From Heyndrickxia sporothermodurans (GTDB taxonomy: Bacteria > Bacillota > Bacilli > Bacillales > Bacillaceae_C), in contig BORH01000004.1 in the NCBI GenBank assembly GCA_018333075.1, positions 62,001 to 126,000 on the forward strand: 64,000 bases of DNA, read 5' to 3'. Below, in pieces: positions 54,568 to 62,517 of this stretch; within the stretch, counting starts at the first letter, position 1, and each line of letters opens with the position of its first letter. The notes beneath the pieces were generated by a model. It made no database searches. It was not told the DNA's origin and saw nothing but the letters and a program-made list of their open reading frames with translations. Made by a program: the position numbers and the translations under genes.

Positions 54568-55266
54568 TTGCCACGTAAACCTCGAAAATGGTATAGAGGG
54601 GCGAAGTATCATATTACTAGCAGAGGGGTAAGAAAAAGTAGTTTATTTTATGATGATCAGGACCGTTACAAGTATTTAGAACTATTAACAGAGGCAAAGG
54701 AGAGATTTCCTTTTTTGTTATACACATTTTGTTTAATGACTAATCACATTCATTTACAAATTGAAACTATAGACCATTCTCCAAGTGATATTATGAAACT
54801 TTTGCATACGAAATATGCTAAGTACTTTAATAAGCGCTATGACTTTTCTGGACATGTATTTGAAAGTCGATTTGGTGCGGAATTAATTGAATCACTAGAG
54901 TATGAAATAGAGGTTAATAAATATATTCATTTAAATCCTTTGAGAGCGAAAATTGTAGATCGTTTGAGTGAATACCCATGGAGCAGTTATCCTTTCTATC
55001 TTAAAGGGGATGACCATCCTTTAGTAGCTACTAGTTATATTCTTTCATATTTTTCAGATCCTCCTATTAAGAGTTATCATGAATATATCCAATCCCCTAA
55101 CTGTTATCTCTATCTTTTACCAAATGGAAAACTGGTTTATCTACCAAAGGAAAAACAATTGATTCAGGAATTCATAGGAACTTCAAATTTGTTAGTAAGA
55201 AAAAATGTAGTAGGTAATAAAAGGGATTCTGTTTTTCTTAGTAGGAGAATGAATGATTCATGTTAA
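54568..55266 (+). CDS. REP-associated tyrosine transposase-like (RAYT / Y1_Tnp) protein
   Basis: 232 residues. The Y1 transposase fold shows YHITSRGVRKSSLFYDDQDRY at the N-terminus, the HUH motif in LMTNHIHLQIE (about residues 65-75), and the helix with nucleophile Tyr in EVNKYIHLNPLRAKIV (about 124). The PWSSYPFYL that follows is typical of the REP-associated group. TTG at 54568 is preferred, preceded by GGAGTG at 7 bases; a 10-residue longer ATG frame lacks a site. RAYTs are single-copy domesticated relatives of IS200 that mobilise or process REP palindromes. The GTGTCAGGCACC repeats at 54231 and 56514 are candidate partners. No IS200-type flanking ends were seen. Confidence 0.82.
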   Translation: MPRKPRKWYRGAKYHITSRGVRKSSLFYDDQDRYKYLELLTEAKERFPFLLYTFCLMTNHIHLQIETIDHSPSDIMKLLHTKYAKYFNKRYDFSGHVFESRFGAELIESLEYEIEVNKYIHLNPLRAKIVDRLSEYPWSSYPFYLKGDDHPLVATSYILSYFSDPPIKSYHEYIQSPNCYLYLLPNGKLVYLPKEKQLIQEFIGTSNLLVRKNVVGNKRDSVFLSRRMNDSC

Positions 55267-55310
55267 TTCTAATTAAAAGAATAATAGAGGTGATAGCAAA
55301 ATAAATAACC

Positions 55311-55709
55311 TTATTCTCTTTCATTTTTCATAATTGCTATCAAGTTGTTTATCAGTCTTCTTTTTTGTTTTTCTGGATATTTTGATAGTATGTGGAGTTC
55401 ATTTGAAAGATCGGGTTCATCTTGAAATAGATTATGAACATCTAGTACTTTTGCTGTGGTGAAATGGTCATTAATATCCTTCGGATGAAATTCCTTTCCA
55501 TCTTGTTCCCCTTGAATTAAAAAGATAAGCTGCTCGTTTGAAAGATGGGTCACTTTAATAAAATCCTCTAGAATTTCTGCGGGAATGGCTTGTTTTCCAG
55601 TCTCCCATTTAGAGATTTCAGATTGTTTTCTCCCCATTATAGCACCTAATTCTTTCTGGGTTAAATTTAACTCATCCCGAATGATTTTTAAACGAGTATG
55701 AATAGACAT
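55311..55709 (-). CDS. XRE-family helix-turn-helix regulator
   Basis: 132 residues. A standard HTH occupies residues 4-60 (RLKIIRDELNLTQKELGAIMGRKQSEISKWETGKQ by position 6-40). The remainder is helical without a recognised effector domain (QDGKEFHPKDIND..., KQKRRLINNLIAI). ATG at 55709 is selected, with GAGGGTG upstream. It is divergent to the 147-residue hypothetical gene, whose control is a reasonable guess, and convergent to the RAYT gene. Confidence 0.8.
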   Translation of the reverse strand: MSIHTRLKIIRDELNLTQKELGAIMGRKQSEISKWETGKQAIPAEILEDFIKVTHLSNEQLIFLIQGEQDGKEFHPKDINDHFTTAKVLDVHNLFQDEPDLSNELHILSKYPEKQKRRLINNLIAIMKNERE

Positions 55710-55861
55710 ATTAAACACCCTCATTGCATGAATAATATATTCTGTATTGTAATACTAATATATATTCTAATTCGGAATATTTCAACAGTTTGATGTTAAT
55801 ATATTTTACAATTATACTAAATATTAGCTTTTTTCTAGTAATAAAGTAATGGAGGGTAAGT

Positions 55862-56305
55862 ATGAAGGATGTACGTTTTCATTTCCGAGAAATAGTGTTC
55901 CATGGTCCAAAAGTTAATGGTGATTATCAATTAATCTGTCATGGTAAGTTAGTAGGTGAGGGAATGGTAAAAATTCTTTCCTTCTTTCATTTCCACCACG
56001 CACTTCAAAGTAGTTCTTCATCTTTGCAGCAAGCATCAGTTATCCCTATTACACCACTACAAGAATGGACTTCAATTAATATTCGTGTATATGACGATAA
56101 GGAAGAGATCTATTGGGATTTGGAGCTTGTGGTAGATTTAAATATACATCGTATACTTATTGAAACGAAGCAGAAGCTTTCTCCACCAATGGTTTCTAGA
56201 ATACTGTCATGTATTGGTATAAAAAACGGTAAGGAAATTCTTTATTTAACCTCAAACATACACATCCCTAGAAGAAAAAAATTAAAAAATCGTCATAACT
56301 CATAA
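55862..56305 (+). CDS. Hypothetical protein, 147 residues
   Basis: Starts MKDVRFHFREIVFHGP, then an apparently beta-rich region (INIRVYDDKEEIYWDLELVVD) and a basic tail (IPRRKKLKNRHNS). A Ser-rich stretch, QSSSSSLQQASV, is near residue 55. No signal peptide or membrane segment. GGAGGG precedes the ATG, and a strong terminator follows, so it is a real gene. I do not recognise the family. Divergent from an XRE regulator. Confidence 0.6.
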   Translation: MKDVRFHFREIVFHGPKVNGDYQLICHGKLVGEGMVKILSFFHFHHALQSSSSSLQQASVIPITPLQEWTSINIRVYDDKEEIYWDLELVVDLNIHRILIETKQKLSPPMVSRILSCIGIKNGKEILYLTSNIHIPRRKKLKNRHNS

Positions 56306-56312
56306 TGATATA

Positions 56313-56352
56313 GTCATAGATTGTAAAACTATTTACAATCTATGACTTTTTT
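56313..56352 (+). terminator. Terminator after the 147-residue hypothetical gene
   Basis: GTCATAGATTGTAAA pairs perfectly with TTTACAATCTATGAC (15 bp, 4-base loop) and is followed by TTTTTT. Confidence 0.92.
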
Positions 56353-56513
56353 ATAACCTTATAAAACTAGCAATCCAACTATTCTAATCAATTCAAAAGT
56401 ATATGAGTCCATTTTACCACTGGTTTCTACCTATTCAAAATTTTCTGTTTACTTTATTTGAAATACTTCATTTCATGTCCACCCACAGTGGAAAAATTCA
56501 CTTGATGTCCAGA

Positions 56514-56528
56514 AAGGTGTCAGGCACT
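56514..56528. repeat. GTGTCAGGCACT repeat unit
   Basis: AAGGTGTCAGGCACT, followed by a nearby second CGGCACTATG unit. The unit abuts the 3' end of the second RNPP-like regulator gene. Confidence 0.5.
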
Positions 56529-56544
56529 ATGTTCGGCACTATGT

Positions 56545-57789
56545 TCAACTGTGATCATAATAGCTTTTGTGTGATTCGATGATTGATTGGGCGATTTGTA
56601 GCGCTTTTGTGTTTTGAGTTGTTTTTATGAGATAGTGAAATAGTTTTTTTTCGTAATGGTCGATAAGAATGGTGTAGCCGCTATTTCGAAAATAGGGTAG
56701 TGCAACTTCTTCGATTAATTGATAGTATTTTTCCTCTTCTTCCTGAATGGCGTGTAGGTGTAATTGGAAGTAGAAAGGAGGTATGTTTTTTTGTTCTTTA
56801 GCTATTTTAAGTCCTTTATATGTATGTGCTAGTAGTTCAGCTTTAGTTAAGAGTTCTCCTTTTATGGCGTTATTAATATAACCATCTAGAAACATAGTGT
56901 AAAAGGGGTCTGTCTCATCTACTAGTTTTAGAGCTTGTCCATAGAGTGTGAATGCTTCAACAAACTTCTTTCTTCTATGATATTCGAAAGCAAGGTTATA
57001 AATAAGCTTTGATTTCCGGTCATTGGCTTGACAGGTATCACACATTTTAATTAAAGCCTCGTATTTTTCTTTCGTATCAATAAAATCATGCAGATCTCGA
57101 GAATTTAGTTGGACCAGCATCATTGTTTCGGTATCAATAATTCTGAGTACATTCAATGTTTTTTGAAAATATGCCAGGGCTTTTTCTGCATAGTAATAGG
57201 ATGCTATATTCGAATGTATGGAATGATGCGCTAGGGCAAGATGGTAATAATACTCGTTATGATGATAGATAGAGTGATCAATGCTTGTAAGTATATTAAT
57301 ACACTCTCTATATTGTCCTGTTAAAAAATAATAAATACCTAAGATATGTTTCAAATAGTTATGTTCAAATGGTGTCAGGTGTAGTTTATTATTTTGAATA
57401 TCGTTGATCGTTTCATTGGCTTTATCTGCTTGGTTCATAAATAAAAAGTATCTTGTTAGAATTAGTTTATAGGAAGCTTGAAAATCAGGAAGGTCCTTTA
57501 ATGGTTCATTTTCTATTTCTGCTTTTAATCGATTAGCCTCTTCTAAATGCTGTAAAATTAATATGTTTTGCCATTCATTTAATTTTTCCTTCAACAGATG
57601 ATATTTTTTTATCTCCTCTTTAATATCAATCTGCAGACGCTTCGCTAAAAGGGTAATCATTTCTTTAGAGTATTCAGTAATCCCTCGCTCAATTTTGCTT
57701 AGATGAGTAATAGAGCAAATTCCTTGAACAAGCTCTTTTTGGGTGATACGGGATTTTTCGCGGTAAAATTTAATGATTTTTCCTTCCAT
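56545..57789 (-). CDS. HTH-TPR transcriptional regulator, RNPP-like (paralogue 2)
   Basis: 414 residues, aligned along its length with the regulator at 14779-16059. HTH at residues 1-58 (MEGKIIKFYREKSRITQKEL, HLSKIERGITEYSKEM); TPR-like helices follow (GIYYFLTGQYRECINIL, ASYYYAEKALAYFQ, AFEYHRRKKFVEAFTLYGQA). ATG at 57789 is preferred because GGGGGGAG is 6 bases upstream and the paralogue begins at the same point; a 13-residue longer frame lacks such support. It lies directly downstream of the 1398-residue subtilase, on the same strand but behind a terminator. By analogy with PlcR/NprR it may respond to a peptide; no peptide gene was identified immediately downstream. Confidence 0.82.
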   Translation of the reverse strand: MEGKIIKFYREKSRITQKELVQGICSITHLSKIERGITEYSKEMITLLAKRLQIDIKEEIKKYHLLKEKLNEWQNILILQHLEEANRLKAEIENEPLKDLPDFQASYKLILTRYFLFMNQADKANETINDIQNNKLHLTPFEHNYLKHILGIYYFLTGQYRECINILTSIDHSIYHHNEYYYHLALAHHSIHSNIASYYYAEKALAYFQKTLNVLRIIDTETMMLVQLNSRDLHDFIDTKEKYEALIKMCDTCQANDRKSKLIYNLAFEYHRRKKFVEAFTLYGQALKLVDETDPFYTMFLDGYINNAIKGELLTKAELLAHTYKGLKIAKEQKNIPPFYFQLHLHAIQEEEEKYYQLIEEVALPYFRNSGYTILIDHYEKKLFHYLIKTTQNTKALQIAQSIIESHKSYYDHS

Positions 57790-57842
57790 ATTAATCTCCC
57801 CCCTACAAAAGAATGTTTTTCTCACCATTATAGCAAAGTAAT

Positions 57843-57879
57843 AAAGCCCTCAGAAATATAAATTTTTTCTGAGGGCTTT
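57843..57879. terminator. Terminator between subtilase and RNPP-like regulator
   Basis: AAAGCCCTCAGAAA pairs with TTTCTGAGGGCTTT. A-rich and T-rich flanks allow action on either strand. It ends the subtilase transcript 10 bases after the stop. Confidence 0.85.
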
Positions 57880-57888
57880 CAGATTGAA

Positions 57889-60800
57889 TTAGTTTTTAGT
57901 TTCTAAGCCGATTAAGCGTAGGAAATACTCGATACCTTTATTTCCAATTTTTTCTTTTGGCTGTTTATTCTCCAGTGCATCAGGACCCTTCGCTAAGAAG
58001 TTCTTCTCTACTAAACGAACGTCTTTTTCATCAACAACACCATCTTGGTTAATATCTTCTTTTACGATTGATTTGTCCTTTATGCCATAAGCATCTACAA
58101 CAAGCTGAATATCTTTGATATCAACCACTTTATCACCGTTAATATCTCCAGCTAAGTTCTTATTTGGTAAAATCCTAATAAATTGGCCTAGCAGCTCCCC
58201 ATCTTTTTCTTTACCAGGAATAAAGTTTGTATAGCTTTTCAGATGGGAAGGTGATTCAACAACAAGGGTATATTCTTGATTTGATGCTGGAACCCCTCTA
58301 ACAGTAAATTGTCCCCAATCATCTAGCGTTCCTGGATACTTCTTACCAGCTCTAGATTGTACATAGACTTTGATTCCTAGCTTTGTAATGTTACCAGGCT
58401 TTATATAACCTTCATCAGTTAAAAATGCTTCAGGCTGAATGGATCCATTAATAGCAGAATGCTTAGAAATGATAGTATAACGATCAACACTGTAATGTGG
58501 TAAAGTCGTATTTGCTTCCTCTCCATATTGTACATAAGATGCTTCAGATACATCTAGACTCGAATATAAGCCATAAATGGTATCATCAATAAGTTTAAAA
58601 GTTACATCTACAATTGGCATGTCGCCGTCTAACCCTTTAAATGCTTTTCCAGATAACTTAGCTCCCACATTGACATAGTTATAGATATCATCATTACTTA
58701 AAACTGGATCCGTTAATGAAACATCTAATCCTTGTGATTTAGCATATTGTTTAATTTCTTTCGTTAGCTTCACATTTTTAAATTGGTAGTAATCATCTAG
58801 ATATTGAATTTTGTATTCACCTGAGAGAAGCTGTTTTACATTATTAACAGATAGTGTCATGGTGAAAGTATCACCTTGTTTTAATTGTTTTTTATCATAT
58901 GTTGATTCAACATATTGAGTCCCTTCCTTCAAGAATACATAGGATTGCGGATTCATGGCTGTTGCAACATCCATCGTTGCCAAGCTTAAGTAAAGGGGTT
59001 CATCCTTAATATCACTTTCTTCTATGCCAAACTTCACATCTCCATTAGCATTGATAGGAAATTCTCTAGCGAAATAAGCGAATTTGTATGTGTCATAGAA
59101 CATCGTATTCGATGATTGATCCATATTCAAACCTTTATTTTGTAATATAGGTACATTTGCATCGTTCACTTTTCCGTGGACATAAAAAGCTTTTTGTCCA
59201 TCTTCTACTGTGAACATTGAGTCAGATAGCTCATAGACCCCTGGCTCATGATCCCATTTTACATCTGGAGCAGTGTTATCAACCATTGCCGTTGTTCCTA
59301 TTGAGTAGGTTTTTCCAGATTCATCACTTCCTATGAATTCTAATGTGTAGTCACCCTCTGGAAGCTTGATTAGTTGATCAGAAATCGGGTTTTCAGAATC
59401 ATTTGTAAAAGGATATACATGACCTGTAAATGCCCAAAGAATGTAATATTCTTTATCTGGTTGGAAGAATGGTGCATTAAGGCTACCTATATATCCGATA
59501 GGGTCACCAGTTTTCGTATCTTTTAGAATAACGTCCAAAGTTTTCATTGGACTTTTCAAACTAAACATTGCATTAATAAATGGACTATAGTATTGCCAGA
59601 ATGGGATATCATTTGCAACAGATGGACTATCAGTTGTAACAAAGTCAAATCCCTTATCCGTTACAGTAATTGAAAATGGTACTTGATAGGTTTCTGCTGT
59701 ATTATCTTCATTTGTAAAATGAAGGTACCCCTCATATGCTCCCATTTTTGCGGTTGCAGGAACATTAATCGTTGCATCAATTACCTTTGATGTTCCTTTT
59801 CCAACTGTTATGGATTTTTTTACATTTAGTTTGACACCGTTTGCTTTTGCGTCTTGTACCCCTTTAATATTTTTGTTAAATTCTACGTCAATTGAATATG
59901 TTTTCTTATTTCCTTTATTTTCAATTTCAATTTGCTTTGTATTTTCAATGGCCTCATTATTGTCACGAATATATTCTCTACCAAAGGCAAGGGATCCGGT
60001 TTCTTCATCAATTTCAGTTGTTGTTTCACCCTCTACCATTTCAGTTTTATCCAATACTTTGATAGAAGTATCCGTATGAACGGCATGATAGGCATCGATA
60101 CGTCCCGCACCAACCTCATAAACGGAATGATTATCACGTAAATCAACTGATGTATTCATGAGAGCTTCTTTTACTTCAAATGGGTCATAATCTTTATGCT
60201 CTTGTAAAATTAAAGCAGCAACACCAGCTACATGTGGAGTAGCCATTGAAGTCCCTTGCATACGTTCATATGCTGATGAATAATCAATTCCTTCTTCCGG
60301 ACTATTAATATACTCAGGTACAGTTGAGAAAATTGATACTCCAGGTGCAACGACATCTGGTTTAATATCATAGTTTCCGTTAACAGGACCTCTAGAACTA
60401 AAGTCTGCAAGATTATCACCAGCAGTTTTAGTGTTTCCTAGTTTTGCGAATGTAATGGTTGGATTTGCTAATGCTTTGATTTTCTCTCCTTCTTCTTTCG
60501 TTAAACGGAAGGTAGGTATATATTGTGTATTTTCATCAGCATAAGCTGAAATTTGACCATCAACATTGTTGTAAATAATTGCAGCCTTAGCTCCTGCAGC
60601 TTTCGCATTTTTAATTTTTTCGTCAAATGTTAAGGTTCCACGTTCAATTAGGGCAATTTTTCCTTTAACGTCTTTTCCTTCAAAATCAGATGCTTGTCCA
60701 ATACCTGTAAAAACAACATGTAATGATTTACCTGTTAAATCTTCTAATCGGTCTGAGAAGTTTTTCCCGAGAAGCATCATATTGTTAAAAATACTCTTTC

Positions 60801-62085
60801 CTGCTACAGCTATAAAAGAAGGGATGTTCATTGCAGAGTCACTTGCACCAACTGTAATCCCTAATGCAGCAGTTCCTGGAGAGCCTAAGGTTTTTGGGTT
60901 AGGACCTGCATTACCTGCAGCAACAACGGAAACGACACCAGAAAGCATCGCATGATTAATTGCTATAGATGTTGGATCTAGAGGATCATTAACAGAGGAT
61001 CCTAATGATAAATTGATAACATCCATCCCATCACTGACGGCTTTATCAATCCCAGCAATGACGCTTTCATCAGTACCTGAACCATATGGTCCGAGAACAC
61101 GATATGTATAAAGGTCAACATCAGGTGCTACTCCTTCAACTGCATAATCCACTTTATTCGCTTTGGTTGCAGCAATTGTGCCTGATACATGTGTACCATG
61201 TGATGTGTAATATGCAGATCCGTTGTAATATTCAGGATAACTTGTGCCTTTCCAATCCTGATAGGTTGTTTCCATCGGATCGGCATCGTTGTCAACAAAG
61301 TCCCATCCCTTTACAGAGGAAGGATCTACGTCTTTTGGATTTTCCCCTGCTTTGCTGCGATAGCCTTTATAAGCATTCGATAAATCAGGGTGATTGTAAT
61401 CAATTCCTGTATCGATCACTCCAACCTTTATGCCCTTACCTGTAATGCTCTCATCGTGAAGTTTATCCACGCCAATTTGAGGAACACTATCTGCCATTTT
61501 TGGTGAGGCGATTTTACTTTCAGGAGGTAGAGAGAGTTGGATCTCTTTGTTATTCCAAATGCGTTTAACGACTCCAGATTTAATTAAGTCTTGAACCGCT
61601 ACACCTGGTAGAGTCATTGAAACACCATTAAAAGCATTCTTGTATTCTCTATTAATTTTGATGGAACCAGCATCGTAATTAGTGTTGCTTTTTGTCTTTT
61701 TTAAGGAATTAACAAAGCTTTTAAATTCTTTGTGGGATTGGTCAACCTTGTCTTCAGCAGAAGTAATTGTCATTCTTTTTCCAAGTACTGCTTGTTTCTT
61801 CACTTCAACCTTTGCGGGAGCTTGTTTAAATTCAACAATTACGGAGACTTGCCCTGGACTTTTTACTTTAACGTCTGGAGCAATGGTAAAGCTGGGACTG
61901 GCATTTAATTGATTAAGTGCTTGTTTTTGTTCATCTGTAAGATTGGCTAAAACACGTTCAACATTTTTATGGTTGATTGCAAGTTCTGGTTTATCTGCAA
62001 GCGGATGAATCGGCACTGCTGCAGATAATAGAAGACCGGCAGCCAGTGTACTTGAAAGCAAACACTTCCCTTTCGAAAATTTCAT
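57889..62085 (-). CDS. Secreted subtilase with cohesin-like and dockerin-like domains
   Basis: 1398-residue S8 protease. Signal peptide at 1-26 or so; I9-like propeptide at about 78-185 (VIVEFKQAPAKVEV). The triad is complete: D225 in VIDTGIDY, H296 in SHGTHVSGT and S613 in GTSMATPHVAG. A PA domain lies between about 425 and 545, and Fn3/Ig-like regions from 690 to 1050. Residues about 1060-1205 look like a cohesin: LKQGDTFTMTLSVNNVKQLL, a strand rich in Tyr, VNVGAKLSGKAFKG and MPIVDVTFKL. An Ig-like X-type module follows (about 1213-1305). A type I dockerin-like pair of EF-hand loops (DINGDKVVDIKD and DINQDGVVDEKD, about 1312-1362) precedes the conserved tail IGNKGIEYFLRLIGLE. AGGAGGGG precedes the ATG. 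Confidence 0.9.
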   Translation of the reverse strand: MKFSKGKCLLSSTLAAGLLLSAAVPIHPLADKPELAINHKNVERVLANLTDEQKQALNQLNASPSFTIAPDVKVKSPGQVSVIVEFKQAPAKVEVKKQAVLGKRMTITSAEDKVDQSHKEFKSFVNSLKKTKSNTNYDAGSIKINREYKNAFNGVSMTLPGVAVQDLIKSGVVKRIWNNKEIQLSLPPESKIASPKMADSVPQIGVDKLHDESITGKGIKVGVIDTGIDYNHPDLSNAYKGYRSKAGENPKDVDPSSVKGWDFVDNDADPMETTYQDWKGTSYPEYYNGSAYYTSHGTHVSGTIAATKANKVDYAVEGVAPDVDLYTYRVLGPYGSGTDESVIAGIDKAVSDGMDVINLSLGSSVNDPLDPTSIAINHAMLSGVVSVVAAGNAGPNPKTLGSPGTAALGITVGASDSAMNIPSFIAVAGKSIFNNMMLLGKNFSDRLEDLTGKSLHVVFTGIGQASDFEGKDVKGKIALIERGTLTFDEKIKNAKAAGAKAAIIYNNVDGQISAYADENTQYIPTFRLTKEEGEKIKALANPTITFAKLGNTKTAGDNLADFSSRGPVNGNYDIKPDVVAPGVSIFSTVPEYINSPEEGIDYSSAYERMQGTSMATPHVAGVAALILQEHKDYDPFEVKEALMNTSVDLRDNHSVYEVGAGRIDAYHAVHTDTSIKVLDKTEMVEGETTTEIDEETGSLAFGREYIRDNNEAIENTKQIEIENKGNKKTYSIDVEFNKNIKGVQDAKANGVKLNVKKSITVGKGTSKVIDATINVPATAKMGAYEGYLHFTNEDNTAETYQVPFSITVTDKGFDFVTTDSPSVANDIPFWQYYSPFINAMFSLKSPMKTLDVILKDTKTGDPIGYIGSLNAPFFQPDKEYYILWAFTGHVYPFTNDSENPISDQLIKLPEGDYTLEFIGSDESGKTYSIGTTAMVDNTAPDVKWDHEPGVYELSDSMFTVEDGQKAFYVHGKVNDANVPILQNKGLNMDQSSNTMFYDTYKFAYFAREFPINANGDVKFGIEESDIKDEPLYLSLATMDVATAMNPQSYVFLKEGTQYVESTYDKKQLKQGDTFTMTLSVNNVKQLLSGEYKIQYLDDYYQFKNVKLTKEIKQYAKSQGLDVSLTDPVLSNDDIYNYVNVGAKLSGKAFKGLDGDMPIVDVTFKLIDDTIYGLYSSLDVSEASYVQYGEEANTTLPHYSVDRYTIISKHSAINGSIQPEAFLTDEGYIKPGNITKLGIKVYVQSRAGKKYPGTLDDWGQFTVRGVPASNQEYTLVVESPSHLKSYTNFIPGKEKDGELLGQFIRILPNKNLAGDINGDKVVDIKDIQLVVDAYGIKDKSIVKEDINQDGVVDEKDVRLVEKNFLAKGPDALENKQPKEKIGNKGIEYFLRLIGLETKN

Positions 62086-62154
62086 TTTTTCCCCTCCTAA
62101 TAGTAAGAAAATTTATTATTTTCTATTAAAAGGATAGTTGAGAAAGTACAAGGG

Positions 62155-62172
62155 TGTAAATTGGGGTATTTT
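62155..62172 (-). promoter_or_regulatory. Conserved ACCCC promoter motif, copy 5 (subtilase side)
   Basis: Reads AAAATACCCCAATTTACA on the minus strand. A TATCCT -10 (complement of 62131-62136) begins 31 bases after the start of ACCCC, and the subtilase start is 70 bases from the motif. Confidence 0.68.
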
Positions 62173-62391
62173 ATTTGATTGGTTTGTCCTATAGCGTTAG
62201 AACTTTCGGAAAAATAACAGGTATTTGGTCCTGCTTTTTTGGTGTGTTTTCATATAATGCGGTATAAAAAGGGAGGCATAACATAATTTAGGTGATTAAA
62301 TTACCCCAAATTAGTGACGGATTTTGAAATACTATAGCCGAATTAATAGAAATTTGTAAATTAATTGTATATATTTAGTGGGATCTAAAAA
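62173..62391. other. Non-coding region between tandem subtilases
   Basis: No ORF with a ribosome site. Contains the sixth ACCCC motif (62298-62314) facing away from the subtilase, followed on the + strand by a TACTAT -10-like sequence at about 62330. That could start a short transcript toward the hairpin at 62392-62425. Confidence 0.4.
62298..62314 (+). promoter_or_regulatory. Conserved ACCCC promoter motif, copy 6
   Basis: AAATTACCCCAAATTAG, identical to the sipW-side copy (11552-11568, minus strand). Orientation is opposite to copy 5, and the two are 126 bases apart, as in the sipW region, where the divergent pair is 150 bases apart. Confidence 0.6.
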
Positions 62392-62425
62392 AATCCCTAG
62401 GTAAGTTGCTCTTTTCCTAGGGATT
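62392..62425 (-). terminator. Terminator of the partial subtilase gene
   Basis: AATCCCTAGG pairs perfectly with CCTAGGGATT. The minus-strand RNA continues into seven U. It is 93 bases beyond the stop of the gene that runs off the window. Confidence 0.85.
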
Positions 62426-62517
62426 AATTAATAGAGGGTGTCGCTTTACAAAGGTTTTTAAAACGATCATTTAAAAAGTTTTTGACGAGTAAAGATACAA
62501 AGTTAAGAAAAGAGAGC

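Noticed and set aside
57366-57380. GGTGTCAGGTG inside the second RNPP-like gene as another repeat copy
   Set aside because: Lies in a conserved coding region in frame with its paralogue; chance similarity is more likely.
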